DNA from: Umbelopsis ramanniana AG
Taxonomy: Eukaryota; Mucoromycota; Umbelopsidomycetes; Umbelopsidales; Umbelopsidaceae
Assembly (NCBI RefSeq): GCF_025399195.1
Contig: NW_026252103.1
Location: 124,001 to 188,000 of the forward strand
DNA length: 64,000 nucleotides
Reading direction: 5' to 3'
The stretch's first letter is position 1. Every line of letters starts with the position of its first letter. Shown in pieces: positions 23,162-35,977 of the stretch. A program made the position numbers and the translations under genes. The notes below the pieces were generated by a model. The model was given only the letters and a program-made list of their open reading frames with translations, did no database searches and was not told where the DNA came from.

Positions 23162-24420
23162 AGTGAAGATTGTGGTTAAATATGGTAGAATCGAAGCGAT
23201 GGTTTAAATACCATTGACTGAACCCATCCCATGGTTATTTTTATCAAAGCTGCATAGAAGTCTAACAGAGAGGTATTAAATCACAAGGTATCTTCTATAA
23301 TAGTGTCAGGGTACAGTCATTGACAGGGAACGTGTATTATTTTTGGCTCCTTGAAAGACCTTTGTTGGCCATGTACAACAAATCTAACCTCGAATTTTAA
23401 GCTGCGAAAACTTCGGGCGTAGATATCAAAGCAGTGAGTGCTCAATGAATCTGCTAATTGAAACGACGGATGTAACCGGCCACAATATGTTTGTGAAGGA
23501 TAAGCTGGGTTGTTTACAAAGAAAAGTGTATGCATTTTGTGACAGTTTTGCCAGTATGACATATTGTTGCAGCTTGGGTATTCTGTTACTGCTTGATTTG
23601 CGATTACAAGGGGCTATCAATGCAGCAGGTTGAAATGGATATATATACTCCTTCGAACTATCCTATTCTCTCTCTACATAACGAACATAGAGGACTAAAC
23701 TCAAGAAAAAAAAAGGGAAGAATCCGCACGTCTTAACCAAGGGTTGGGGCAACACCACGAAAGACGAAACCAAGCTTAAGGGCCAGTTGCGGATTGCCCC
23801 ACTGAAAGGCAAGCAGTCTTATTTGAAGACCGACGTAAAGAATGGAACACCAGAACCAATACTTTTCGGTGAAACTTGCAAAGTTTAAGCCGCGCAATCA
23901 CTGATCTTCGTTAGCTCCACCTGTTATACCAAGCAGGCGCTTAGGCTATCAGGTCACCCGTCGCGTGCGGTAGCGTGCAACTTTAGGATGGAATTTTCAC
24001 GTGCGTGTCACCTTCAAAGGCTATTATAAAACGTGTACAGGTGTCAGCTCTAGCTACTACTGAGAGGGCAGACATATGATTGGCGCTTCCGACACTGCGA
24101 CCACATCGGTTTAGCGAGGAGATCGGAGTCACAAACCTATCGGCTGAACGAATAGGACAGGGGCATTGTCAGGGCTTTAGATAGTGTTATTTTAATGATA
24201 ATAGAGCCAGTATTAGAGACAAAATGTGACCTAATCCAAAGGCTGGTAGGGCCGAGTATTGAAGACCATGTTGCAATAGGGTCTTAGGTTTATCCTGACT
24301 AACATCTATCAATGCCTAGAAAGTACAGATTCCGCTGAGTCTAATTGAGACACCACAATTTTCTTTTATTTAAAAATTTTAAATGAGGTGATCTTTGTTT
24401 CCTTTGCCCTTTACTCCAAT
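23162..24420. other. Gene-poor stretch before the desaturase gene
   Basis: About 1.26 kb. Short open frames at 23317-23633 on both strands have no recognisable features. The base composition between 23700 and 24300 is less AT-rich than neighbouring intergenic DNA. No tRNA or repeat was found by eye. Confidence 0.45.
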
Positions 24421-26150
24421 ATGCCACCACAAGTAGCTGAAGCACCAGGTAAGTCAATTGGCCTTAGACGTGGCTATCACAAATCAGTCATTCACACAGA
24501 CTCGCTCTTTCGTTTTTCAGAACGTCGCATCTTCTCGAGACAGGAGATTGCAGCTCTTAACAGCGAACTCAAGAATGATGACCGGGGTGATGCCATGAAG
24601 TTCACCATCATTGACAATAAGATCTATGATGTTAGCGACTTCGTTCATGAGCACCCCGGTGGTGCTCAAGTCTTGTTGACTCAACTTGGAAAGGATGCTA
24701 CAGGTACCTTTTTTTTTTTTTTCTTTTGGGCATACGGCGAGCCCTCCAAATTTTTTTTTTCCGTCCAATTTGTTGGGGTGGAATCGAAAAATGGAAAAGC
24801 TAATTTCTTGTGGTGATTATCCTTCTCTTTAGATGTATTCCATGCTATGCACCCAGCTTCTGCCTACGAAGTTCTCGCCAACAACTACGTTGGTGATTTG
24901 GCCAACGACGTATCTCTTCCCAAGGGCAACAACACCGCTTTTGCTGACGAAATGCGCGAATACAGAGACAAGCTCGAGGCTCAAGGATTTTTCCAAGCCG
25001 ACAAGGGCTTTTACACTTACAAATTGGTCTCGACCGTCATGATCTCCGTGCTTTCTTTGGCTGTCCTTCGTGCCTATGGCCATTCCACCACCGGTGTACT
25101 TGTTTCAGCCTTTATCATGGGTATCTTCTGGCAGCAGTGCGGTTGGTTGTCCCACGATTTCGCTCATCACCAAGTCTTCGAGGATCGTTCCTTGAACGAC
25201 GTTGTTGTTGTTTTCCTGGGAAACTTGTGTCAAGGCTTTTCCCTCTCATGGTAAGTCAGCATTGTACAAGACCACCTGTGGGAAACCATGATTCACTGAT
25301 AACGTTCCTTTATGGCTATTTAGGTGGAAAAATAAGCACAACACTCACCACGCCAGCACCAACGTTCACGGTCAAGATCCCGATATCAACACCGCCCCCA
25401 TTTTGTTGTGGGACGAATACACTTCATCTGACTACTACTCCAGCCTTTCAGCAGACGATAGCGGTGTTGCTAAATTCATTGCCCAAAATATTATTCCCAA
25501 CCAGACTCGTTACTTCTTCTTCGTCCTTGCTTTTGCTCGACTTTCATGGGCTCACTCTTCGTTTTTGTACTCCTTCAAGCAAGGCTCCATCAACAAATCA
25601 GCCAAGCTCAATTTCTTTGAATGTGCTGCTATCGTTGTTCACTGGACCGTCTTCACTGCCGTCACCTATTTCTGGATCGATAGCGCTCTCAACCGGGCCC
25701 TCTTCTTTATCGTAAGCCAGGCCACTACTGGTTACGCTCTTGCTCTTGTTTTCGCCCTTAATCATAGCGGTATGCCGGTCATCAGCGAAGAAAAGGCCGA
25801 GGAAATGGAGTTCTTTGAGATTCAGGTTATCACTGGCCGTGATGTTAAGAACGGTCTTTTGGGTGACTGGTTTTGCGGTGGTCTCAACTATCAAATCGAG
25901 CATCATGTAAGTGTTGGATAGTTGTATGCGTTTTTTAAGACACAGTGAACTGATCAGCTTCCTTGTGTAGATTTTCCCCAACATGCCTCGCCACAACTTG
26001 AAGAAGGTTCAACCCAAGGTTATCGAGATGTGCAAGAGACACAATGTTCCATACCACCTTACAGGCTTCTGGAAGGGAACTTTGGAAGTCTTGCAGACTT
26101 TGGATATCGTTCAAAAAGTGTCTGCCAAGTTGAGCAAGAAGGCATTTTAG
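24421..26150 (+). CDS. Front-end fatty acid desaturase with N-terminal cytochrome b5 domain (delta-6 type)
   Basis: Five exons (24421-24448, 24521-24703, 24833-25250, 25324-25906, 25971-26150) give 463 residues. The cytochrome b5 domain covers about residues 10-85 with the haem motif HPGG near 54. Three histidine boxes coordinate the di-iron centre: HDFAHH (about 177), HNTHH (about 214) and QIEHH (about 399). The Gln replacing the first His of the third box is diagnostic of front-end (delta-5/6/8) desaturases and sphingolipid delta-8 enzymes. Flanking sequences (CGWLSHDFAHHQVFEDR, WWKNKHNTHH, NWF/DWFCGGLNYQIEHH) match the Mucoromycota delta-6 enzymes making gamma-linolenic acid in the ER from linoleoyl lipid. 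Regiospecificity cannot be proved from sequence, and a paralogue with other specificity is possible. Its first exon is only 28 nt. Confidence 0.88.
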
Positions 26151-26514
26151 ATGAATATGATGAGACATCTTGTCATTTCTACTTGTGCTAGGTCACAGCT
26201 TGATATATTATTATTGTAATCTTTCTGCTTTCACACTTTCGTTTACCCCCCATTTGGATCTTTCACCAGCTTCTCACCACATTTATTTGTTTTTCTAATC
26301 CTGCATAACAAATCATTTTTTTTTTATTAGTATTTGATTGTCTGGCTAGCATTTTTCTAGACCGACCGGCTGTCAGAATAAATCAACGACTGAAAATTGT
26401 AAATTACGGGATGAATAAGCACAAAAGGGTACGGATAATACAGAAGGGGAGATGCGGGGGTAGTAGCGAAGAGGAATCATAATTCAGCGAGGATGATAAA
26501 CCATTTGTCTACCA
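26151..26514. other. Convergent 3' region between desaturase and GH17 gene
   Basis: About 360 bases with T-rich tracts; both flanking genes end here. Nothing else recognised. Confidence 0.45.
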
Positions 26515-27770
26515 TTACTTTGTCGTGGAGTTGAATGGAAGTGGCTGTGGAACGGCCAAGTCTCCTTTGGTCCATGCGTCTAATGGACAATTTGGCAAAG
26601 TTAAATTCTTGAGTTGAGCGTTCTCATCAAACAATCCCCAATAACTTTCTCTGGTTTCATTGAACATCCATTGCTTCCAAGGTTCGTCCTTGAACTCAAA
26701 CCAATAGTAAGGCAAACCGCGTTTGTTTGCTTCGCATACATAATCATCCATAAATCGTTGTAATTGTGGAATACCCGGGATAGCACCTTGAACCGAGCCA
26801 TTTGGTGGGAACGACGGCCATCCAATTTCACTGATGATAGCTGGTATTTGAATGTTATTGGTCTTTGCATATTGTATGGTGGGGTACTGGTCGACTTCAT
26901 AGTAATATTTCCACGTCCAGTTGGCAGCGGTGTCGGCAGTCGTTCCTCCGAAGAACGGATGGACATTGTCCATCAAAGCATCCATATGAGGCAACAACTG
27001 ATCCAAATCATTGATCTCCGTGGTGTAAACAGGAATATGAGTTTGTCCTTTGTCAGCCAACGCCGATCGCATTTGTTCCATCTTGCTAACCAAACTATCC
27101 ACGGTCGCTTGTTTTCGGAAAATGGCTGTAAACATTGCGATGTTTTAGAGTTAGAAACATTTTAACTTTATGGACACGGAGGAATTTTAATCGACGAACC
27201 TTCGTTGCCAATGGATACACCGGTCAGGCGATCAAAGCCGTATGTTTCGGTTGTCTTCCAGAATGTGTCGTATTGCCGCTGATAGGTCGTTTGGTTATTA
27301 TCCACCCAAAGGGTGAGAATCACGCCCATATCAATGCCCAAGACATTGAGTCCGTTCAACACCAAATCAGCTTGAGCACAGTCCATTCCATACAGGCGAA
27401 TGCGGGGAGTCAACTGGTACAGGATTTTCAAGTCCTCTATCACATCATTCTGATTGACTGTACAGCCCAAATCCATTTGAGCGCCTCTTGGCGTGTAATC
27501 CATTCCCCAGAAAGACCGAGTGTACCTAGGGTCAAGCATAATGGTCGTGTTGCCAGAGTAATCCGTGGACGGCGGGTCAACCGTGGATGGTGGACTAGTG
27601 CTCTTGTTAGCTTGAGAAGTGTAGTAATAAATCAGACCACCCACTAGACCGCCTACAAACAGCAGACCCAACACTACTCCGCATATCACCCAAGCCTTGC
27701 GCTTTCTTCCAAAATTTGATTTCACTGTTTGGTTTTTTTCGGTGGCACTTGTATCTTCGGTTGGTTCCAT
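26515..27770 (-). CDS. Glycoside hydrolase family 17 beta-1,3-glucanase, type II membrane form
   Basis: Two exons on the minus strand (27770-27200, 27125-26515) give 393 residues. A short basic cytosolic tail (NFGRKRKAW) precedes one TM segment (about 29-50, WVICGVVLGLLFVGGLVGGLIYYY in part), then a Ser/Thr/Pro stalk and the catalytic (beta/alpha)8 domain starting FWGMDYTPRGAQ. GH17 catalytic residues are visible: acid/base Glu in SIGNE (about 190, split by the intron) and nucleophile Glu in SEIGWPS (about 287). Other family motifs are RIRLYGMDC and PYYWFEFKDEPWK. Several NxT/NxS sites suggest N-glycosylation. Such enzymes hydrolyse or transfer beta-1,3-glucan in the wall. The start is placed at MEPTED; the frame is open further upstream to 27929 but that extension would not fit a membrane signal anchor as well. 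Confidence 0.87.
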
Positions 27771-27949
27771 TGTAAGTGAAGAGATGATAAATGCGTTATG
27801 CAAATAATCAGCGTATTTAAGCATTACGGAATAATGTCTTGCAAGCTTCCGAGGCTTGTTTGCAAGCTGAACACCGGAGACAATTGACGACTTTTCATAG
27901 CCAATGACAGTCAAGCCCCGCTGCCACATAAGGAAATCCTGGCAATGAC
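27771..27949. promoter_or_regulatory. Divergent promoter: GH17 gene / NTE1
   Basis: 179 bases between two outward-facing start codons; the true NTE1 start may be at 28019, which would lengthen it. No clear TATA box. Confidence 0.35.
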
Positions 27950-30900
27950 ATGACCTTCAAAGAAAGCTCGCTCATTACTTTTTTACCTTTCCCCTTGATT
28001 TTCTTTCTTACCTGCTTAATGAACAACAGCAGTGCTTTGAGCGAGGTTCAAAGCCCTGAAACAACCAATGATGTTGCTACCAGTACTCAACAGTCTATCT
28101 TTGGCTTCATACTGGCTCACTTGCCCTCATTCCTGTATCGACTGGTGACCTTTGCTACGATCTCCATTCCCCTCTTCTTTTACCGGGTTCTAACTTGGTC
28201 ATTCACACTTCACTTGAATTTCACCTCCATGGTGATCATTCTGGGATTCGTCGCAACATGTACCTGGCTCATTGTACGATACCGATTTTTGACAACGTAC
28301 TCAAGGCTCAAGCCCATACAGCCCCCTAAACCTGCCACTTCCTTTGACTTACATCCTGATGCGGCCGAGGATCAAGAGTATATCAAATCCGGAATGAAAA
28401 GCTATCCTGACGAGTTCCTTTCTGCCTTCTTGTCCTCCATCAAAATCTTTGGATACTTGGAACAACCCGTCTTTCATGAACTTGCACGACACTTGCAAAC
28501 GCGAAGACTGTTGGCTGGTGACACTTTGTTTAAAAACCCGGAACAAGAGCGTTCCTTTTACATTGTGGTGGATGGAAATGTGCAGGTATTTATCAAGCCT
28601 AACAATAACGAAGCTAATAGCGACGATGAAGAGGATTCGGACATCTCAGATACGGACGAATATGGGAATGAACGACTGAAAAATCACACCCTCCTGAATG
28701 AAGTTGGCGCAGGAGGCACCCTGTCGAGTTTGTTTACCATTCTCTCACTGTTTAGTGAAAGTACGGAGCAGCCCAAAAAGTTTAAACAAAAGCGACAAAG
28801 TCATTATCGTCAATTTGGAGATGGAGATGATCTGGAATCGAGCCGCGATGGATCACAGGAAAGCTGGGGCCAGGTGTTCCGGAAGCTGGATCAGGCGGAT
28901 TTGGATGTCGGGTTCATTGAAGGAGTCCGAACACGACCGGATAATAAGAGCCCATCTTTATCGTTCAAGCATTTGGACCATGAAGATCTCTCAGATATTG
29001 GCGACGAGACAGATGTACGCATCACAGCAAACACACAATATCCGAACGAAGATAGGCAGGTTTACGATAGACCGGGTATCCGGCCACTCTCAATGAAAAG
29101 TGCCGCCTATAGACAGCAGCGGAGTGTCCACCCGGGCATTATTGCACGTGCTACTGTTGATACTACCTTAGCGGTCATCCCTGCTGAAGCATTTCACAAG
29201 CTAACACAGAAATTTCCTAAAGCAGCCGCTCACATTGTGCAAGTCATCTTGACACGTTTTCAAAGAGTCACGTTCCTTACTGGACACAAGTATCTGGGTC
29301 TAACGAAAGAGCTATTGCGAGCGGAGAGACTGGCGAATGAATCCGCTAGTTTGAATCGACTTCCTGATGAATTTTTCATTCCTGGTGGGTTGGATAGGCT
29401 GAGACGCAAGTTCTTGAAGGAGGAAACACCGTTTCCATTGAATAACGAGAATGGCGAGGAAGGAAAGCAATCAAGCGACTCTAACAATGACCACCCGAGT
29501 ATTATCAATGCCATGAATATATCGGAGCGCTCAAGTCCCACGCCTGCCATGGACGGTTCACCTGGTCACAATTTGGACTCTGGTAGCAGCAAAAAATCTG
29601 GCAACAAAGCGCATATTAGAAGACGGTCGATTACACGCACTAACAGTGACTATAGCATTGAAGATGACCGCCATCTTAGAGCATCGGTCATGGCCTGCGT
29701 CTCGCAAAGCTTAGGGCTCCGCTCATTCTCATCGGTCTCAAATACCCCTCCTCAAAGCGACAACAGCATCAACAGGTCACCACCCACCAGCCATTTGGAT
29801 ATTGGCAAATCGAGATATTATCCCATGGATTTGTTCTCACATACCGGTGTCATGGATGAGTCCGGCTCACCATCCTTCGGCCCTATTAGCATGCCATCGG
29901 ATGATATTGAGGTGATGTCTACAGCGTCGTCTGTCTCCAACGGCGAAACCAATTTCGAACCGAGGTTTGGGTCCACCGTCAATGCGAACGATGTCCAAAT
30001 TTTGTATTATCCCAAGGACGCCGTTTTAGTCAAGGAAGGGGAACACAATCGTGGTCTGTACTTTGTGATTGACGGCTTGTTGGAGGTCTCTATGTCTCCA
30101 ATTGATGGTGAGGAGCAAACATCGTCTCCACACATAAAGCCAACCAACACATCTTCGTCCAACCGTCCTAAGCGACGACGAGCGGCGAGCGGATTGCGAC
30201 ACTCGATTAATCGACATACCTCTTACATTGATGATCCATTTACAACCAAGGCTCCGGCAGCGCCAGATGCCTATAATGACAAGAAGAAGGCGGCAGAGCC
30301 CAATGAAGCACAACAACATAGAACTGTCATGTCTGAAGCGCCAGCAGGGCGTTCGTATGATCGTGACAACCATAAAAACAAAAGCAAGCGAACCAGGAAA
30401 CCTTTATTCTCTATTAAAGCTGGCGGTCTGGCCGGTTATTTGGCAGCTATGAGCGGGTATCCTAGTTTTGTCGAGATTCGAGCGGCAACCGATACTTTTG
30501 TTGGTTACATCACCAAGCAAACTCTCGAACGTATTATCGATCGCAATCCCATTGTGATGCTAACCCTGGCGAAGCGACTCATTAGTATTCTCAGTCCACT
30601 GGGTACGTTTGATTCCATCGTCTTTCTTTACAATCTGTATTGTAGCACACGTTGACCAGTAACACATCCTTTTATGGGTTTTAGTATTGCATGTCGATTT
30701 CGCTTTAGAATGGGTTCAAGTTCCTGCAGGACAGATCATCTATCGACAAGGAGAACCCAGTAATTCCATATATATTGTCCTCAATGGGCGTCTGAGAACT
30801 ATTTCGGAAAGAAAGGAGGGCGGCATTGACATCCTTGGTGAATTCGGTCACGGTGACAGCGTTGGCGAACTTGAAGTTCTGAGTAGGTTTTCGAAGATAT

Positions 30901-33048
30901 TAACTAGCTTAAGATTGCGTTCCATTTTTACTGACCATTTGTTCTACACCCTTGTAGCTGGTACACCAACCCCTTCCACCCTTCACGCCATTCGTGACAC
31001 TGAACTGGCGCGCATGCCAAAGACTCTGTTTAACGCATTGGCTATTCGACATCCCGAAATCACCCTGCAAATTTCTCGTATGATCGCACTGCGTTCACGG
31101 CAGCTAGTGATCAAAGCTCAGAGTCCGCAAGGAGTACAGGTTCCAACTTTCAACCTGTCAACAAAGGATAGCAGTCCAGTGGCTTCAATATCGTCTACAT
31201 TCTCAAACAACAAGTTCCCTGAATTGTTCGGTCGCAACAATGTGAATCTCAAAACGGTTGGCATCATTCCAGTATCTTCATCGGTGCCTGTAACCGCCTT
31301 TGCCGAGCACCTGAGAAGTGCTCTTGTTCATAGTGTTGGTGCGGAAACAGTTCTGCTAAACAGTGCAACTATCATGTCGGTCATGGGCAAGCATGCATTT
31401 TCGCGAATGGGAAAACTCAAGCTCACGTCTTGGCTGGCTGAACAAGAAGAAAAGGCTCGCATTGTCTTGTATCTTGCAGACGGTGGCGTCACATCCCAAT
31501 GGACAAGGACGTGCATTCGCCAAGCTGATTGTATCTTGTTAGTGGGTTTAGGTGACGGTGACCCTTCTGTAGGTGAATATGAACGATTCTTGATCAACAT
31601 GAAGACGACGGCTCGAAAAGAATTGATTTTACTACATGGTGAAAAGTATTGTGCTTCAGGAACCACGCAAGAATGGCTCAAGGTATGTACTGCTGTACTT
31701 TATGGCTGCGTGGAATCTACAGTTATCTTGTTAATGATATTTAACCTATGCAGAACCGACTTTGGATTCAAGCCCATCATCATATCTTTATGCCTATGCG
31801 GCAACATTTGGAAATTACCAGTCGCCAAGATTCTGTCGGTCCCGCCTGGTTACGCAATCATGGCCGAAAGATGACGGCTGGCTCCATCAACATGCTCATC
31901 AACGTCAAAGGTCAAATTGAAAAGTACTACTCTGCTGTAAGAGTACCGACATTTGGCCGTTTACTGGTACTGAAGAAATCTGGCGGTGGTCCTGTCAGTG
32001 GAGTATCAAGCGGAACACGCAATGATTTTGCTCGGTAAGTGCATATACTCTGATATGTGTGTCAATTGAACATCGTCCTTATCCAATATTCTCCCCTAGA
32101 CTTGCTCGTCGACTTTGTGGAAAATCAGTGGCGTTGGTTCTTGGTGGAGGTGGAGCGAGAGGTATCAGTCACATGGGAGTCATTCAGGCCATTGAAGAGG
32201 CTGGTATACCAATCGATATCATTGGAGGCACCAGTATTGGATCTTTTGTTGGTGGCCTCTATGCCAAAAATACGGATCTGGTTTACACCATGGCTCGAGC
32301 AAAAATGTTCTCAGGAAGAGTGGCGAGTCTATGGCGACAGCTCATGGATTTGACCTATCCTGTCACAGCATGGACAACAGGACACGAGTTCAACCGGGCT
32401 ATATGGAAATGCTTTGGTGATAGCCAGATTGAAGATTTCTGGCTGCCCTACTTTGCCGTTACCACCAATATCACGTATTCGCGCATGGAAGTCCACACCA
32501 CTGGTTATGCCTGGCGATATGTACGTGCATCCATGTCACTTTCCGGCTACATGCCGCCTATATGCGACAACGGAAACATGTTGGTAGACGGTGGATATAT
32601 GGATAACTTGCCTGTGACGGTTGCCAAGAGCATGGGTGCAGACATCATCATTGCTGTCGATGTGGCATCCGAAGACGACACTAGTCCGGTGCAATACGGT
32701 GATTCGCTCAGTGGATGGTGGGCATTGCTACAGGCTTGGAATCCATTCAGGACTTACAAGATTCCTAGCATTGCCGATATTCAAAGTCGACTGGCCTATG
32801 TCAGCAGTGTTCCAAAGTTGGAAGAAGCCAAGATGACGGATGGTACGCTCTATATCAAATTGCCTGTGCAGAAGTTCGGTACACTTGAGTTTGGAAAATT
32901 CCATGATATCTTTTCTATTGGTTACGATGCTGGTAAGGAACTGACAAACAACTGGCGCAAGTATGCTACTGGACGTCTGGAGCATGATGGTGAACACCAG
33001 AAAGGTACAGAGGTGAAAGGCAATGTTGGTAGACGCAATAGTATCTAG
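27950..33048 (+). CDS. NTE1: Lysophospholipase NTE1 (neuropathy target esterase family)
   Basis: Five exons (27950-30602, 30685-30882, 30958-31682, 31754-32034, 32100-33048) give 1601 residues, or 1578 from the second ATG at 28019. N-terminal TM segments (about 60-115) anchor it in the ER. Three cyclic-nucleotide-binding-like domains follow: near 163 (interrupted by a long acidic/Ser insert), near 680 ([23 protein letters not shown]) and near 890 ([26 protein letters not shown]). The C-terminal patatin domain has the oxyanion loop GGGGARG (about 1298), nucleophile elbow GTSIGS (Ser, about 1331) and catalytic Asp in DGGYMDN (about 1449). The enzyme deacylates phosphatidylcholine and lysophosphatidylcholine. 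Long Ser/Asp-rich linkers between domains 1 and 2 are typical of fungal NTE1. Confidence 0.94.
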
Positions 33049-33284
33049 ATGATACCTTTGTATAAATTTCCCGTTTTTCCGTCATCATACAATCCACATC
33101 TTACATAGTCACCTCATCCCACTTTGCTATAATTAATGCATCGTCGTTATCACCATGCCAAAGACAAGAAAATAAAAATACAATAAAAATAGTACCCCCA
33201 AAAAAAGAAACCATGCGAGGAGATATTTCATCTACATGAAAAGACCATCACCAAGCGCAATATAACGTAGGAAAGCCACCCTTT

Positions 33285-35977
33285 TTATTCCTTCTCTTTC
33301 ACTAAACAGATTCCTAATGCCTTGGTGGATCGGATTAAGACCAGCTCTTCATCGGTGTATACATTATTGGCCCCCAGTGCTCGTAATATGGCCTGTTGGC
33401 AGCTTTCAATGGTAGTAGCTTCCTCTGAGCGGTCATCAGACCGTAATCTCGGTGTGAGTTGGCGAATAATTTTTGGCACAAATTTGCCCGAGGCATGCAA
33501 CGGAAGCTTATACACAGCTTGGAAGCATATGAGAACCGTGAGGTGCAGTATTAAGGGAGCGTTTGCCGCATTGTCACTGTCTGTATTGTTGAGTTGTTGG
33601 ACAAGGTTACTGTTGATGAATCTGGAGCATTTCGATTCCAGCTGCGCCGTGTTGCTATCTCCGCCTTCAAGGTTGGCCAACTTGTTTACCAGGCTGATGA
33701 ATTCGTCACTAGGCTATTGTGACATGCATAAATACCTTAATTTGCATGGATAGACATCGCCCTTCGATAATGAATGACATTTACCTTTCCGGCCATTGCA
33801 ATGGAGCGTGCCTTTTCAGCATCCATACGATGTTCGGCACCCATGCCTTTGAGAAGTTCTTCTCGCTGTGTGTCGTCTAAATGGATATTCCACGGTATAT
33901 CCTTGTCTTGATCAAGTGCTGGAACAAACGACTTGCGTTGGTCAATGTATGCCCGGTACGTCAGGATCATGTCCACAAGTTCAACGCCAAGAGTTCGAAG
34001 TGAATGTTTGGACAAATTGCTTTGAGTGCTAGGATCTAGTTCATCATGAGTGCCTACGTTCAGCCATTTCATACTACGTGTCATATATGTATACCTTCAA
34101 ATACTGCCGTTGCTTTGAGGAAGAGTTGGAAACGGCACCGAAATTCAGCAAGAAGATCTTCAAATCTCTGCGCATGGAGTCTTTTCTCGTTCCCATACTG
34201 TGTTGTTGGCAAGTATACTGACAGAATCATATTGGCATAATCTCTCTTCGCTCTAGGCATCAGATGTTCAATGACAAGTGTTGCAAAATCTGGATCTGTT
34301 TTGACATCCGTATTCCTCAATAGCCCTTCCAAAAGCTGCAAAAAGTAATGAGACAAAAAGCGCATTTCCATAAGTTACAACGTAGAGCTTACCTCATCTT
34401 CAGCAAGTTCATCTTGCTCTTGTGATAATTGTCGTCCTCGCTTTGCCTTTTGCCTCTTCTGTATGCCATTCTCGTCAGCTTTGGTTTTTCTTACTCCAAG
34501 AGCTTTGCGTTCCAGGACAGAGCGAAGTGATTCGTATGATTTATTCACCCATTCCGTTGTCGTAACATAGGTTTGGCCCAATCGAACCAGTCGAGGGTCA
34601 TTTTTCTCATCGGTGATATTCGCAATTAGCATGGATATGTCCGAAGGTGCCAAAATTGGCGACACCAAATTCTACATCACATCGTTAGGTTTCGTTTGAA
34701 AAGACCGTTCCATAGCATACATGCACGCTTACCGCGACGTTGATCCAATGATCACTACCGAGCGCTTCATCTATTTCGGCCTTAATAATAAGTTTGATAT
34801 TCGATGTGACAGCGCAGGTATCAAGTAGTTGAATGTCCGGGAAATGGTTGACTAGGAAGTCTTTTGGGGTCACATTATACAAATGGTATGAATTCAGTCG
34901 CTGATAGTCTGTAAATCAAGTTCATCAGAAGTCTGGAAATGGGATTCACTAGTTATGTGAGTACACGGACCTATACAATCGTTTGATTCTACAAATTCGC
35001 GGATCATTAACGCTTGGCCATCCCGATAGACATTTGGCACAAAAAGTGCATTTTCTCTTCTTCCACGAACGAATCCGTTTGTTTCCTCGCCCTTGAGAAT
35101 GTGTTCAAACAAATCTACGACAGTTGAACTTAAAGTAATCTGGTGAAATGTGCGATGTCAATTTGTACATACCATAAAACACAGCTGCAGGTATATCCGA
35201 CTCTTTCTGTACTTTTTGCATCGACAGTGGCCTATCTTGCAATGTGAATGATCTGAGGTGTAATACATAGGACGGATGACGAAGTTTAGACTTACTCTGT
35301 GACTTTAGCAAGTATGTCCTTCAATCTTCGTTCATTATCTTCCACATAATTTTCACTCAATAACAATCCCGATGAGCTAAAGGTATCGTGAACATGAATA
35401 CGGCCATCGGCTATCCCCGAGTCTGCTAGCTAAAACAGGTGAAGTTAGCCAAGACTCGGCTAAAAATACTACTTCGCTATACACATTCCAACTTGTACCT
35501 TTTGTAAAAACTGATACGGAATGCCAAGCGCTTGGGCTTTGACAATTATAGAAACACACCCATGTTCGGTAATATCTTTGTCCATGTCTTCAAGAATAGA
35601 ATTTTGCCTCGCCTTCGTCAGAATCGTATCATTGGTGACTGTCCAAGCACGCTCTTGCTCATACTCAGTTAGCACAGAGTCCAGTAGCTCTCTATCAATG
35701 TTGAGAATAGAGCATAGTTCAAATGTACTAGTTTGTCCTACAAGTTGCATCAGTGATAATAGTCTTGCGTGGATGGTGACCGTGTTGATCTGAATTGTTA
35801 TGAGCGGGTTAGGTTACCTTGCTTTTCACACAGAGTGGACGCAATCACAAGCGCAATGTGATCTTTGGTAAGATAGGCATCACCGGCCGAAGTGGGGTAT
35901 ACCTGAGGCAGTTTGCCATTCTGGATGCCACTGATGAATAACCGGGATATTAGATTGTGTGGTAGAGCCATGTTCAT
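33285..35977 (-). CDS. UFL1: UFM1-protein E3 ligase (UFL1)
   Basis: Ten exons on the minus strand (35977-35818, 35737-35499, 35429-35296, 35252-35173, 35114-34971, 34908-34733, 34671-34393, 34335-34095, 34053-33785, 33713-33285) join in frame to 716 residues; animal UFL1 is about 795. Landmarks in family order: the helical repeat STFELCSILNIDRELLDSVL; HGCVSIIVKAQALGIPYQFLQ; the block RENALFVPNVYRDGQ followed by REFVESNDCI; a Lys/Arg-rich linker (QKRQKAKRGRQ); and the C-terminal block APLILHLTVLICFQAV..LHASGKFVPKIIRQL, very close in pattern to animal UFL1. UFL1 has no RING or HECT; it acts as a scaffold with UFBP1 and CDK5RAP3 to transfer UFM1 from UFC1, chiefly to ribosomal protein uL24 on ER-bound ribosomes. 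UFM1 and partners are not in this window. The pathway is lost from many fungi, so its retention is notable. Confidence 0.85.

Noticed and set aside
27771-27929. N-terminal extension of the GH17 protein to 27929
   Set aside because: Open in frame but adds a non-family stretch before a good type II anchor start (MEPTED); not needed.
32059-32099. Alternative start MSIEHRPYP for a separate patatin gene
   Set aside because: These bases form the intron between NTE1 exons 4 and 5 (GTAAGT donor, CCCTAG acceptor); the patatin domain belongs to NTE1.
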